DNA from: Algoriphagus sp.
GTDB taxonomy: Bacteria; Bacteroidota; Bacteroidia; Cytophagales; Cyclobacteriaceae
Reading direction: 5' to 3'
Assembly: GCF_029254265.1 (NCBI RefSeq)
Contig: NZ_JAQWXX010000072.1
Coordinates: 1-33,534 of the forward strand
DNA length: 33,534 nucleotides
Part shown: one piece after another, positions 1 to 8,400 of the stretch
Numbering within the stretch: the stretch's first letter is position 1
How the letters are laid out: the number at the start of each line of letters is the position of its first letter
Position numbers and translations under genes: made by a program
Notes under the pieces: generated by a model
Database searches by the model: none
The model's input: only the letters and a program-made list of their open reading frames with translations
Told to the model about the DNA's origin: nothing

Positions 1-67
1 TGCAGTCAAGTTCAGTTTGGAAGCTTTTACTGAACTCTATGACTCCTTGACCTTTAAATATATCCAT
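1..67 (-). CDS. IS1595-family-like transposase, N-terminal 22 residues only
   Basis: An ATG at 67 on the minus strand opens a frame running off the window edge. The visible protein starts MDIFKGQGVIEFSKSFQTEL, then Asp-Cys. This resembles the N-terminus of IS1595/ISXO2-like transposases, which typically open with a short segment of the type M-(N/D)-I-F-K-G-x-x-x-x-E-F before a zinc-ribbon. Catalytic residues are outside the window, so activity cannot be judged. The call is from family resemblance plus the fact that it sits exactly where the neighbouring cytochrome gene is broken. Confidence 0.55.
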   Translation of the reverse strand, partial: MDIFKGQGVIEFSKSFQTELDC

Positions 68-115
68 TTTGAGCGTTTGAAAAGCTATAAATATATGCAA
101 TTAAAAGGACACCTC
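1..115 (-). mobile_element. End of an IS1595-like insertion sequence (partial)
   Basis: The window opens inside a mobile element read on the minus strand. Its transposase begins at 67 and its outer end must lie at about 105-118, because there the reading frame of the adjacent cytochrome gene changes abruptly and stops. The exact terminal inverted repeat cannot be fixed with only one end visible; the minus-strand sequence GAGGTGTCCTTTTAATTGC is the likely terminus. The other end and the target duplication lie outside the window. IS1595 assignment rests on the transposase N-terminus only. Confidence 0.6.
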
Positions 116-979
116 TATAGTATTAAATTCTCCAGGATTCACATTTGGAGCCACATAGCCTGAATCCGCATACTGGGTAAATCTTGATAAAAACATTTCC
201 TCGGTCCAGTTGCCAATTCCCGTCTCAGGATCTTGAGTAATATTCGGAGCAGTTACCACCGATCCATCTGGAAAAGGGAAACTTCTACCACCTGAAAATT
301 CTTTTCCAGCTACGATTGTTCCAGCCTCAAATGGGGTGTGGCATTCTGCACAGCTAGCTGCATTGACTAAGTAAGCTCCATAGGCTACTTGATCTGTAGG
401 ATCAGGTCTTTTTTGCATATCAGGATCATGCGGCATGGTTTTGAGAATTAGGTTTACAGGGAAATCAATCTCTGCATCCGGAAATTCACTTTCAATAGAT
501 GGTAGGGATCGGATATAGGCGATGATGTCATAGATATCGTCCGGATCCATTTTGCCATAATACATATAAGGCATCAGAGGAAACATTGCCCGTCCATCAT
601 TAGTCACTCCTGTGGTAATAAGTCGGTATAGCTCTCCATCTGTGTAGTCTGAGATACCAAAGGGAGTGATGTTTTTAGCATAAAAAACACCTGGAAGACC
701 CATGCTATGGTCAAAGCGATCACCCCCTTTTCCTATAGTGCCCGGGGTAGGAGGCCCGGAGAATTTTGAAAAATCACGTGTGGAATGACAATCCATACAC
801 ACGGTTACATGATTTGCCAAGTAAGCACCTCGTTCGATTCGATCAGCAGTCAATTCGATTTTCAGATCTTCTGGTTCGGATACCTTAGGAAATGCTGTTG
901 AAATGTAAATGGCTCCTGCTATAGCTGCTATGAGAATGAAGGAGATGAGATATGTAAAAATTTTTAATAGCTTTTTCAT
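101..979 (-). pseudogene. Diheme c-type cytochrome, 3' end cut off by IS insertion
   Basis: Membrane-anchored or secreted diheme cytochrome c: an N-terminal hydrophobic segment (residues about 8-28), then two c-type domains with CMDCH at 61-65 and CAECH at 210-214. Domain one has its likely axial Met in the MPY segment near 136, about 75 residues after the heme motif. The same spacing puts the second axial Met near 289, but the native-looking sequence stops at Phe-Asn-Thr-Ile (285-288) and is followed by four unrelated residues and a stop supplied by the IS1595-like element. The second domain thus lacks its Met-bearing loop and last helix, roughly 40 residues. Such cytochromes often accept electrons from periplasmic GMC dehydrogenases like the one at 5614-7311, though the gene is not adjacent to it. 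Heme 2 would probably be misligated or the protein degraded. Confidence 0.8.
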
Positions 980-1174
980 AAAAATGGTGGTTTGGTTACT
1001 TTAATTTAATGTTATTTTTTTAAAATGATTTAAAAGTTAAAATTCTTAGAATCAGATCATTGATATATTTTAATTATATATATGATAAATTCTACTTTGA
1101 GATTTTTATTCTAAGTCGTAACTCTTTCCAATTCAGAATTCTTAATTTCCTGTTTAGAATAAACAAAATAGATT

Positions 1175-2599
1175 ATGAAGAAAATTTACTTGCTTGCTCT
1201 GCTCATTTTGCCTTTAGTAGGATTTGCGCAGGAAGATCAGATATTAAAAAAGTTAGATGCTAAGGCGGGCTTTTATAATGATATCGCAATGAAAATATGG
1301 TCAAATCCAGAACTGGGATATTTGGAAACGCAGAGTTCGGCATTGCTTCAGCAAACTTTGAAGGATGCTGGGTTTACAGTAAAACCAGGTGTAGCAGAGG
1401 TACCAACAGCTTTTATTGCTGAATATGGATCAGGTGCGCCTGTTATTGGAATAATGGCAGAATTCGATGCGCTTCCAGGTGTTTCGCAAAAGGCTGTTCC
1501 ATTTCGGGATCCGGTAGTCGAGGGTGGTTCAGGACATGCTTGTGGGCATCACTTATTTGGAACAGCTTCCACGGCAGCAGGAATTACTGTGATGGAGTGG
1601 ATGAAAGAAAATAATATCAAAGGAACTCTCCGTGTATATGGAACTCCGGCTGAAGAAGGTGGGGGAGGAAAGGTTTATATAGCAAAAGCTGGCCTTATGG
1701 ATGATGTAGACGCGATGCTTCATTGGCATCCCGGATCGGATAACGAAGCTGGAGCTACTTCCTCTTTGGCTAATATTTCCACCAAATTTCGATTTTATGG
1801 TGTGGCTTCGCACGCTGCTGCTGCTCCTGAGCGAGGGAAGTCTGCTTTGGATGGGGTAGAAGCAATGAATTTTATGGTCAACTTGATGCGTGAGCACGTA
1901 CCAATGGAAACCAGAATGCACTATGTGATTACCCGTGGAGGTGAAGCTCCTAACGTAGTTCCTGCTTTTGCAGAATCTTATCATTATGTGCGTCATCCAG
2001 ATGCAATAGTTGTGAAAGAGATTTTTCAGCGAATGATTAAAGCTGCAGAAGGTGCCGCATTGGGAACACAGACTCGAATGGAATATGAGATTATCAATGG
2101 GGTTTACAATTTGCTTCCAAACGAGACACTTTCTCAGATCATGTTTAAAAATCTACAGCGTGTAGGTGGGGTAAACTATACTGCTGAGGAGAAAAAATTT
2201 GCAGAAGAAATTATCAAAACTTTTCCTGAGGGTGTAATAGCTTCTCCTGATGACGCAGCTGTAATTACCCCATTTGAAGTCAATGAAAAAGGCACTGGGG
2301 GATCCACAGATGTTGGAGACGTAAGTTGGTTGGTGCCAACAGCAGGCTTGGGGACAGCCACTTGGGTACCGGGCACATCTGCACATACTTGGCAGGCTGT
2401 AGCAGCTGGAGGAATGAGTATCGGACAAAAAGGAATGATGGTCGCTGCAAAAACCTTGACATTGACGGCTATGGATATCTTTAAAGATCCTTCCGTGACA
2501 GTAAAAGCTAAAGCTGAACTAGACAAAAGAAGAGGAGCTAACTTTAAATATGAAGCTTTGACAGGTGATCGAAAACCACCTTTGGATTATAGAAAATAA
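1175..2599 (+). CDS. Secreted M20-family amidohydrolase (AbgB-like)
   Basis: Zinc-type metallohydrolase of peptidase family M20 (M20D/AbgB-like), 474 aa, close to the usual length for p-aminobenzoyl-glutamate hydrolase subunit B relatives. Residues 1-19 form a signal peptide ending in GFAQ, so it probably acts in the periplasm. Metal-site motifs are visible: SGHACGHH near 117-124, PAEEGGGGK near 158-166 and HWHPG near 183-187. The C-terminal catalytic-domain return (GGSTDVGDVSW, then TSAHTWQ) is intact. It cleaves an amide or acyl-amino-acid bond in this family; the substrate here is unknown. It is followed after 5 nt by the patatin gene, suggesting co-transcription. The start is chosen because the signal peptide begins exactly there. 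Confidence 0.85.
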   Translation: MKKIYLLALLILPLVGFAQEDQILKKLDAKAGFYNDIAMKIWSNPELGYLETQSSALLQQTLKDAGFTVKPGVAEVPTAFIAEYGSGAPVIGIMAEFDALPGVSQKAVPFRDPVVEGGSGHACGHHLFGTASTAAGITVMEWMKENNIKGTLRVYGTPAEEGGGGKVYIAKAGLMDDVDAMLHWHPGSDNEAGATSSLANISTKFRFYGVASHAAAAPERGKSALDGVEAMNFMVNLMREHVPMETRMHYVITRGGEAPNVVPAFAESYHYVRHPDAIVVKEIFQRMIKAAEGAALGTQTRMEYEIINGVYNLLPNETLSQIMFKNLQRVGGVNYTAEEKKFAEEIIKTFPEGVIASPDDAAVITPFEVNEKGTGGSTDVGDVSWLVPTAGLGTATWVPGTSAHTWQAVAAGGMSIGQKGMMVAAKTLTLTAMDIFKDPSVTVKAKAELDKRRGANFKYEALTGDRKPPLDYRK

Positions 2600-2604
2600 G
2601 TTTG

Positions 2605-4953
2605 ATGGAAAACCCACTGCTACCTAAAATTGCATTATTGCTCACTTGTATATTGATACAGGTGAGCTTTTCTTTTTCTCAGGATAAATCCCAAAACCAA
2701 AAGGATACAAAAATCGGATTGGTGTTAAGCGGAGGAGGAGCAAAGGGGATGGCTCACGTGGGCGTGATTCGAGCGATGGAGAAAGCAGGCTTGAAGGCCG
2801 ATTATGTCGTCGGTACAAGTATGGGGTCAGTAGTCGGAGGGCTATATGCTTTGGGATACAACTCCGATGAACTTGAGCAAATCATAAAATCTATCGATTG
2901 GGACTTGCTGCTCTCGAATCGGGTTAGTTTTGAATCTATTTCTTTTGAGGAAAAGGAATATTACAATCGATATCTGCTGGAATTCCCGGTTGTGGATGGG
3001 GAGGTTTCATTCCCATCAGGTTTGATTGAAGGACAAACCCTCTCTGATGTACTTCATTATTATACTTGGCCTGCTATATCATATAAGAATTTTGACGAGT
3101 TCCCAATTCCTTTTCGATGTGTAGCTACTGATATCAGTACAGGCGAGCCCATTATTTTTGATTCCGGCTATCTCCACAATGCACTCCGCTCCAGTATTGC
3201 CATTCCTACAGTTTTTTCAGCTTTTGAATTAGATAGCACTTCTGTCGTCGATGGTGGCGTAGTGAATAATTTTCCGGTTGATGTGGTTAGAGGAATGGGG
3301 GCTGATTTTGTAATTGGGGTCAATGTTTCGGATGAGGATTTTGTTTCTGCGAAGGATTTGGGAGGCTTTGCTGCGATTCTTATGCAACTGGCGATGGCAG
3401 AATCCCTCCGCAAAACCAAGGATAATATTGAGTCAACAGATATTTATATCAAGCCAGATCTGGGAATTTATTCAACAGGGAGCTTTAGTTCATATGAGGA
3501 GATTCTGAAGCTTGGAGATAAGACAGGGTCAGAATATTATCCACTATTCCAACAGCTTGCCGACAGTCTTGGGAGAAATGATAAATCTCCGGGTATTGGT
3601 TTGAATTCCAATAAAGTTTCAATCAATAAGATTGAGATTCTGGGGAATCGAATTATTTCAAAGGATCTGATCTTGTCCAAATTGAATATCAGCTCTGGCA
3701 AAGCAGTCAGTCGGGATGAACTAGAATATGCCATGAACATGGTTTTTGGGATTAATGCATTTTCGAAAGTTGATTATTCTGTAAAAGAGCTTGCTGAAGG
3801 AGGATTTGATTTGGTTGTAAGAGTCAAAGAAAAACCTGCTACTCTCTTAAATACAAGTTTACATTATGATAATCAGTTTTCAGCTGGTTTGATTTTCAAT
3901 TTGACTAAGCGTGATTGGATAGGGAAATCCTCAAGAACCGTTTTCGTTTTAAACGTTTCTGAAAATCCGAAATTCCGATTTGACTATTACAAGTATATCG
4001 GTAAAGAAAAGAAGTTTGCAATCAATCCAAGATTAAATCTGCTTCGACAAGAACTTCCTCAATATCAAAATGGAGAAGTAGAGGAAATAATAATTGAGCG
4101 GGATAATAATATTGCTGTCAATTTCATTTCTACTTCCTCTTTGAAGCAATCGTTTTTGTTTGGGCCGATTTACGAGTCGAGCAGATCTCGGGGGAAAGTT
4201 ACAGTTTCCGTACCTGAAAATTTGAAAAGTGCCTATCAACGTAGCTTAGGGTTTAGATTTAGGTATTATCGTAATTCCCAAAATGATCGAAATTTTCCTA
4301 CCAGAGGGGCCGAAAGTATAATCGAGCCAAAATTAAATCTAAAAAATTGGGTGGGAGTAAATATTCAAGATGGAGTAGATACCGTTTTCTTCGATATAGA
4401 AGGGTTTCCACTAGGGATTCCGAGTGATATTTTAGATGACTTTATTAAAACTTTGGCACCAGATGCACATTTGAATCTCTACACAAAATACACGAAATAT
4501 TTCCCCCTAAGTAAAGCTATTCAACTAAAGCCGGAATTTTCTGCAGGTGTTACTTTTGGAACTGCCGGAGAGGAAAGAATTTATAATGAGTTTTTTATAG
4601 GAGGTTATCAAAACATCAGATTTACAGATACACGGTTTTGGGGATTAAACTATGCGGAGGTCACTGCTGCCAACTTCCTCAAAATGGGTTTGGATATTCA
4701 AGTTGTCCCACTTAAAAAAATCTTCCTCCGTGGAGGAATGAATTGGTTGGGATTTAGTGATTATGTCCCATTGGATGATTCTGATTTAAGATCCAAAATA
4801 TTCCAAGACGAGCAATATTTTGGATACGGAGTTGATCTCTCTTATCAATCTTTGATAGGTCCGATCACTATTGGTGTTACCAGCAATTCCAAAGACAATC
4901 AAATCAGGGGGTACTTTTCACTTGGCTTCTCTTTTGGATATTCAGACCGATAA
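2605..4953 (+). CDS. Patatin-like phospholipase with POTRA and outer-membrane barrel
   Basis: Fusion of a patatin lipase to a BamA/Omp85-like outer-membrane domain, the architecture of PlpD (type Vd) proteins; 782 aa. After a signal peptide (1-26) the patatin domain shows the oxyanion loop SGGGAKG (42-48), nucleophile motif GTSMG with Ser72, and the catalytic Asp in DGG (Asp216), so the dyad is intact. A POTRA-like segment follows (about 335-410), then a beta-barrel of about 370 residues ending in alternating aromatic strands. The predicted role is an esterase/phospholipase displayed at or passed across the outer membrane. ATG at 2605 is preferred over the in-frame TTG at 2602. It lies 5 nt after the M20 gene. 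Confidence 0.88.
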   Translation: MENPLLPKIALLLTCILIQVSFSFSQDKSQNQKDTKIGLVLSGGGAKGMAHVGVIRAMEKAGLKADYVVGTSMGSVVGGLYALGYNSDELEQIIKSIDWDLLLSNRVSFESISFEEKEYYNRYLLEFPVVDGEVSFPSGLIEGQTLSDVLHYYTWPAISYKNFDEFPIPFRCVATDISTGEPIIFDSGYLHNALRSSIAIPTVFSAFELDSTSVVDGGVVNNFPVDVVRGMGADFVIGVNVSDEDFVSAKDLGGFAAILMQLAMAESLRKTKDNIESTDIYIKPDLGIYSTGSFSSYEEILKLGDKTGSEYYPLFQQLADSLGRNDKSPGIGLNSNKVSINKIEILGNRIISKDLILSKLNISSGKAVSRDELEYAMNMVFGINAFSKVDYSVKELAEGGFDLVVRVKEKPATLLNTSLHYDNQFSAGLIFNLTKRDWIGKSSRTVFVLNVSENPKFRFDYYKYIGKEKKFAINPRLNLLRQELPQYQNGEVEEIIIERDNNIAVNFISTSSLKQSFLFGPIYESSRSRGKVTVSVPENLKSAYQRSLGFRFRYYRNSQNDRNFPTRGAESIIEPKLNLKNWVGVNIQDGVDTVFFDIEGFPLGIPSDILDDFIKTLAPDAHLNLYTKYTKYFPLSKAIQLKPEFSAGVTFGTAGEERIYNEFFIGGYQNIRFTDTRFWGLNYAEVTAANFLKMGLDIQVVPLKKIFLRGGMNWLGFSDYVPLDDSDLRSKIFQDEQYFGYGVDLSYQSLIGPITIGVTSNSKDNQIRGYFSLGFSFGYSDR

Positions 4954-5072
4954 TTTCCCAACACATTTCCCATTGATCAGATCATAATTCCATTGAAGTA
5001 GAATTTTACTTTCTCGGGATTTTTAGAACTCAAAAACGTATATTCAAGCTGTAATATTCTTGAAAAGACGCG

Positions 5073-5609
5073 ATGGACAGAAGAAAATCTTTAAAATTAA
5101 TCGGTGGTTCTGCAGTAGGAATTGCCGGATTGGTATTCGCCAATTGGAAATGGCAAATCATAGATCAGTTGACTCACGAAGGTTTTTTTTCACTCAAAGA
5201 AGAGCAGACTATCCGGGCAATTGCCGACACCATTATTCCAGAGGGTTTACCTCCCATTTTACCTTCGGCTGATGCAAAACCCATTGGAGCCTTGAGTACT
5301 GGGACACATGACTACATCAATAAAGTCATCGCCCAATGCTACGAACCTACAGATCAAGAAGTGATCAAACAAGAATTACAAAAGTTGATCAGCCAAGATT
5401 TTTTAAAATTGGATCGGCAAGAGCGCGAAAAGAGACTAATGGCTTTGGCTGAATCTGAAGTTGAATCGGAAAAGGAATTTTTTAAAGTGATGAAATCAGA
5501 AACCATCACGGGATTTACCACTGTGAAAGAGGTAATGGTTAACTATAGAAATTATCAAGTTGCGCCGGGATTTTACAACGGATGCGCTGAAGTCACCCAA
5601 AAAGCCTAA
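5073..5609 (+). CDS. Gluconate 2-dehydrogenase subunit 3 family protein (TAT small subunit)
   Basis: Small subunit of a periplasmic flavoprotein dehydrogenase, 178 aa. It starts with a twin-arginine-type leader (MDRRKSLKLIGGSAVGIAG) and continues with the typical subunit-3 fold, including the segment FSLKEEQTIRAIADTIIPEG near 38-57. In this family the small subunit carries the TAT signal and the signal-less GMC subunit is exported with it (hitchhiking). That fits here: the GMC gene starts 4 nt downstream and has no leader. The segment HDYINKVIAQCYEP (about 79-92) is also typical of the family. Electron acceptor would be a c-type cytochrome; none is in this operon, but a broken one lies at 101-979. 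Confidence 0.85.
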   Translation: MDRRKSLKLIGGSAVGIAGLVFANWKWQIIDQLTHEGFFSLKEEQTIRAIADTIIPEGLPPILPSADAKPIGALSTGTHDYINKVIAQCYEPTDQEVIKQELQKLISQDFLKLDRQEREKRLMALAESEVESEKEFFKVMKSETITGFTTVKEVMVNYRNYQVAPGFYNGCAEVTQKA

Positions 5610-5613
5610 TCAA

Positions 5614-7311
5614 ATGCTACAAGATTCAAAGGAAAAAAGGACCTACGATGCCATTGTGATCGGATCAGGAGCATCTGGAGGCTGGGCTGCAAAAGAACTT
5701 TGCGATGCCGGATTGAAAACGCTGGTGCTTGATCGAGGAAGAATGGTCCGTCATATTGAAGATTATCCTACTGCTTCCAAAGCGCCTTGGGAATTTGAAT
5801 TCCGAGGAAATATTCCTCTTGAAAAACGAGCTGGTTTGGCAGATTGGTCCTGGAAACGGGAGGAGACTGTGCAATGGGCTATGTCAGAAGATGAGCAACC
5901 GGTGATTTTCGAAAAGCCGTTTCGTTGGTGGCGTAGCTATCATGTCGGAGGGAAGTCATTACTTTGGGCAAGAGCAACGCAGCGCTGGTCGGACTTTGAT
6001 TTCAATGGTCCTGCGCGAGATGGGTTTGCGGTGGATTGGCCAATTCGGGCAAAAGATCTAAATCCTTGGTATGAGCATGTGGAGCGATTTGCAGGAATAG
6101 CTGGCGCAAAAGACGGCTTGGCCGAACTTCCGGATTCTGAAGTGATGCCAGGATTTGAACTGAGCTGTATTGAAAATTATTACAAGGAACAATTAAAGTC
6201 CAATTTTGAAGGTCGGCATTTGATTCAAGGGCGATGCGCCCACCTTACTGATCCTCAAGAAATCCATAAACAGCAAGGTCGAAATAAATGTCAAAATCAG
6301 GCCATGTGTAACCGTGGTTGCGTTTATGGTGGGTATTTTAGCTCCAATGCTTCCACTTTGCCTTGGGCAGAGAAGACTGGAAATCTCACTATTCGCCCAA
6401 ACTCGATTGTTCACTCGGTGATTTACGATGATGCAAAAGAAAAGGCGACAGGAGTCAAAATCATCGATCGAGAGACAGGAGATGAAATGGACTTTTATGC
6501 TAAAATCGTATTTGTAAATGCGTCGACTATTGCTTCCAATGCAATTTTGCTTAATTCTAAGTCATCCAGATTCCCGAATGGAATTGGAAATGACTCAGGA
6601 TTGATGGGTAAATTCCTTGCTTCCCATAATTACCGCGGGAAGGGTTATGCGACTTTCGAAGGATTTCTGGATAAAAAGCAGGAAGGACGTCATGCCGGTC
6701 ACGCCTATGTCCCTCGGTTCAGGAATGTATTCAAACAAGATACTGACTTCCTAAGAGGATATTCGATTGGAATGTCAGGAGGACGAGGGATGAGTTCGGA
6801 TACCAGTATGATTGGAGACCAACTTAGGGATAATTTGCTCAATCAGAAATTGAATAATGTCTGGGGAATGTCAGCTTGGATGCAAGGAGAGACAGTGCCT
6901 GTAGAAGATAATCATGTGCGCTTGAGTACTGATCAAGTAGATAAATATGGAATCCCAAAAATCATTCTTTCTGTAGAATGGAAAGAGAATGATGATAAGA
7001 TGGTCGCTGACTTTATCGAGCAGCAAACCATGATGTATGAAAAAGCTGGCTTTACGAATATCAAAGTGGAGGACAGTGGTGCGCTCCCAGGTTCAGACAT
7101 TCACGAAATGGGTGGAGTCAGAATGGGTAAAGATCCAAAGACTTCACTCTTAAATGAGTGGAACCAGTTGCATCACTGCAAGAATGTCTTTGTCACTGAT
7201 GGCGCATGCATGACCAGTACTTCTACTCAGAATCCTACCTTGACCTTTATGGCGATTACCGCAAGAGCAGCGAATTATGCGATTGAGGAGTTGAAGAAGT
7301 TAAATTTATAG
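5614..7311 (+). CDS. GMC-family FAD oxidoreductase, probable glycoside 3-dehydrogenase
   Basis: Catalytic flavoprotein subunit of the glucose-methanol-choline family, 565 aa. The FAD dinucleotide motif GSGASGG is at 17-23; the conserved HVGGKSLLW segment sits near 110-118; the catalytic His is about residue 497 (DIHEMGG) and the Asn about 540 (TQNPTLTF). Family knowledge: GMC plus subunit-3 pairs oxidise sugars or sugar acids in the periplasm, including glucoside 3-dehydrogenases of Sphingobacterium, Stenotrophomonas and Agrobacterium relatives, passing electrons to cytochrome c. Choice of 3-dehydrogenase over gluconate 2-dehydrogenase is inferred from the downstream secreted TIM-barrel protein. 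ATG at 5614 is preferred over earlier in-frame starts that overlap the small-subunit gene. Confidence 0.85.
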   Translation: MLQDSKEKRTYDAIVIGSGASGGWAAKELCDAGLKTLVLDRGRMVRHIEDYPTASKAPWEFEFRGNIPLEKRAGLADWSWKREETVQWAMSEDEQPVIFEKPFRWWRSYHVGGKSLLWARATQRWSDFDFNGPARDGFAVDWPIRAKDLNPWYEHVERFAGIAGAKDGLAELPDSEVMPGFELSCIENYYKEQLKSNFEGRHLIQGRCAHLTDPQEIHKQQGRNKCQNQAMCNRGCVYGGYFSSNASTLPWAEKTGNLTIRPNSIVHSVIYDDAKEKATGVKIIDRETGDEMDFYAKIVFVNASTIASNAILLNSKSSRFPNGIGNDSGLMGKFLASHNYRGKGYATFEGFLDKKQEGRHAGHAYVPRFRNVFKQDTDFLRGYSIGMSGGRGMSSDTSMIGDQLRDNLLNQKLNNVWGMSAWMQGETVPVEDNHVRLSTDQVDKYGIPKIILSVEWKENDDKMVADFIEQQTMMYEKAGFTNIKVEDSGALPGSDIHEMGGVRMGKDPKTSLLNEWNQLHHCKNVFVTDGACMTSTSTQNPTLTFMAITARAANYAIEELKKLNL

Positions 7312-7324
7312 TCAACATGCGACC

Positions 7325-7345
7325 GTCCACAGACCACAGTTGGTC
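7325..7345. repeat. Degenerate 7-bp tandem repeat
   Basis: Three consecutive heptamers, GTCCACA, GACCACA and GTTGGTC, lie 14 nt after the GMC stop codon. They share the GAC/GTC-every-7-bp pattern seen at 7409-7437, 10402-10429 and 18097-18138. Confidence 0.55.
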
Positions 7346-7408
7346 ATTGAGAACTTCAATCATTAAACCTGGAATGGAGCACCAAGGAGCACAATTAGAA
7401 TAAAACAG

Positions 7409-7437
7409 CTATGGACTATGGACCGTAGTCTGTTGAC
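7409..7437. repeat. 7-bp tandem repeat (CTATGGA unit) spanning a start codon
   Basis: Two perfect CTATGGA units (7409-7415, 7416-7422) are followed by CCGTAGT and CTGTTGA, so GAC or GTC recurs at 7414, 7421, 7428 and 7435. The proposed ATG of the TIM-barrel gene (7418) lies inside the repeat, so the first few codons of that gene are repeat-derived. Confidence 0.7.
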
Positions 7438-8320
7438 AAAAGCAACCCAAAAACATCTGAAAACTACATTTACCCTACTGATTCTCGCCTTTGCTTGGAT
7501 CATTACTCCACAAGAAACTTTTGCGCAGAAAAAGGGTGATCCCTTATTGCAGGCCCCACTTGGGATTGCTGCATATACCTTTCGAAATGAATTTCCAAAG
7601 GGCGTAGAGCAGACTCTGGACATCATTCAGGAGATGGGCTTTACAGAATATGAGGGTGGTACATCAGGAATGGATCCGGCAGAATTCAGGGAATTGGCTA
7701 ATGCTAGAGGGATTTCTATTCCTTCCACAGGAACTGGTTTTGAAGATTTGGAAAAAGATCCTCAGGCTGTTGCAGATCGGGTTAAGGCACTTGGTGCGAG
7801 CTATGTCATGTGTGCTTGGATTCCTCATAAGCGAGGAGAATTTTCTAAAGCCGATGCTGATCGCGCGATCAAAGTTTTCAATGAAGGAGGAAAAGTCTTA
7901 AAGGAAAATGGAATTACTTTCAAGTACCATGTTCATGGTTATGAATTTCAACCTTATGGCAATGGGACGCTTTTCGATTATTTGGTAGAAAATACTAATC
8001 CGGAATATGTTAAACTCCAAATGGATGTAATGTGGACCTATTTTGGAGGTGGTGACCCTGTTGCATTGTTAAAAAAGTATGGAAACCGTTGGGTGTCGCT
8101 GCATCTGAAAGATTTCCGAAAAGGAGCGCCGCAAGATATGACCGGACTGACCGGGCCTGAGAATGATGTGCCTTTAGGAACTGGGCAATTAGATTTTCCT
8201 GGGATTTTACGAGAGTCCAATAAGATTGGAATCAAGCACATGTTTATCGAAGACGAAAGCGATAATGAGTTGGAAAACCTTCCAAAAAGTATCGCTTATT
8301 TGAGGAGCTTGAAGTATTAA
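7418..8320 (+). CDS. Secreted sugar phosphate isomerase/epimerase-type TIM-barrel protein
   Basis: Xylose-isomerase-like TIM barrel, 300 aa, with a signal peptide (hydrophobic core about 18-30, cleavage after TFAQ near 37). Putative metal-site residues are visible on successive strands: Glu in EYEGG, His in YHVHGYE, Asp in QMDVMW, His in SLHLKDF and Glu in FIEDES. Intracellular relatives isomerise phosphorylated sugars, but secreted versions next to GMC dehydrogenases have been linked to 3-keto-glycoside breakdown, for example hydration of 2-hydroxy-3-keto-glucal. That role is inference here. The start codon lies in a heptamer repeat, giving an unusually long, atypical n-region; a downstream TTG at 7433 is an alternative start. 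It is 106 nt after the GMC gene, same strand. Confidence 0.8.
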   Translation: MDRSLLTKATQKHLKTTFTLLILAFAWIITPQETFAQKKGDPLLQAPLGIAAYTFRNEFPKGVEQTLDIIQEMGFTEYEGGTSGMDPAEFRELANARGISIPSTGTGFEDLEKDPQAVADRVKALGASYVMCAWIPHKRGEFSKADADRAIKVFNEGGKVLKENGITFKYHVHGYEFQPYGNGTLFDYLVENTNPEYVKLQMDVMWTYFGGGDPVALLKKYGNRWVSLHLKDFRKGAPQDMTGLTGPENDVPLGTGQLDFPGILRESNKIGIKHMFIEDESDNELENLPKSIAYLRSLKY

Positions 8321-8400
8321 ATCAGGGTAGATTTTGATATTATTTCTATACCGAAATAATGATGTCTTATTCAAAAAATTATTAATCAAATAAAGAAAAC

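Noticed and set aside
5614..7311. Reading the GMC/subunit-3 pair as a plain gluconate 2-dehydrogenase
   Set aside because: Possible, but no third cytochrome subunit gene follows and the next gene is a secreted sugar TIM barrel, so the substrate is left open.
8339..8360. 8-bp inverted repeat ATTATTTC/GAAATAAT between the TIM-barrel and epimerase genes
   Set aside because: AT-only stem with no T tract; too weak to call a terminator or operator.
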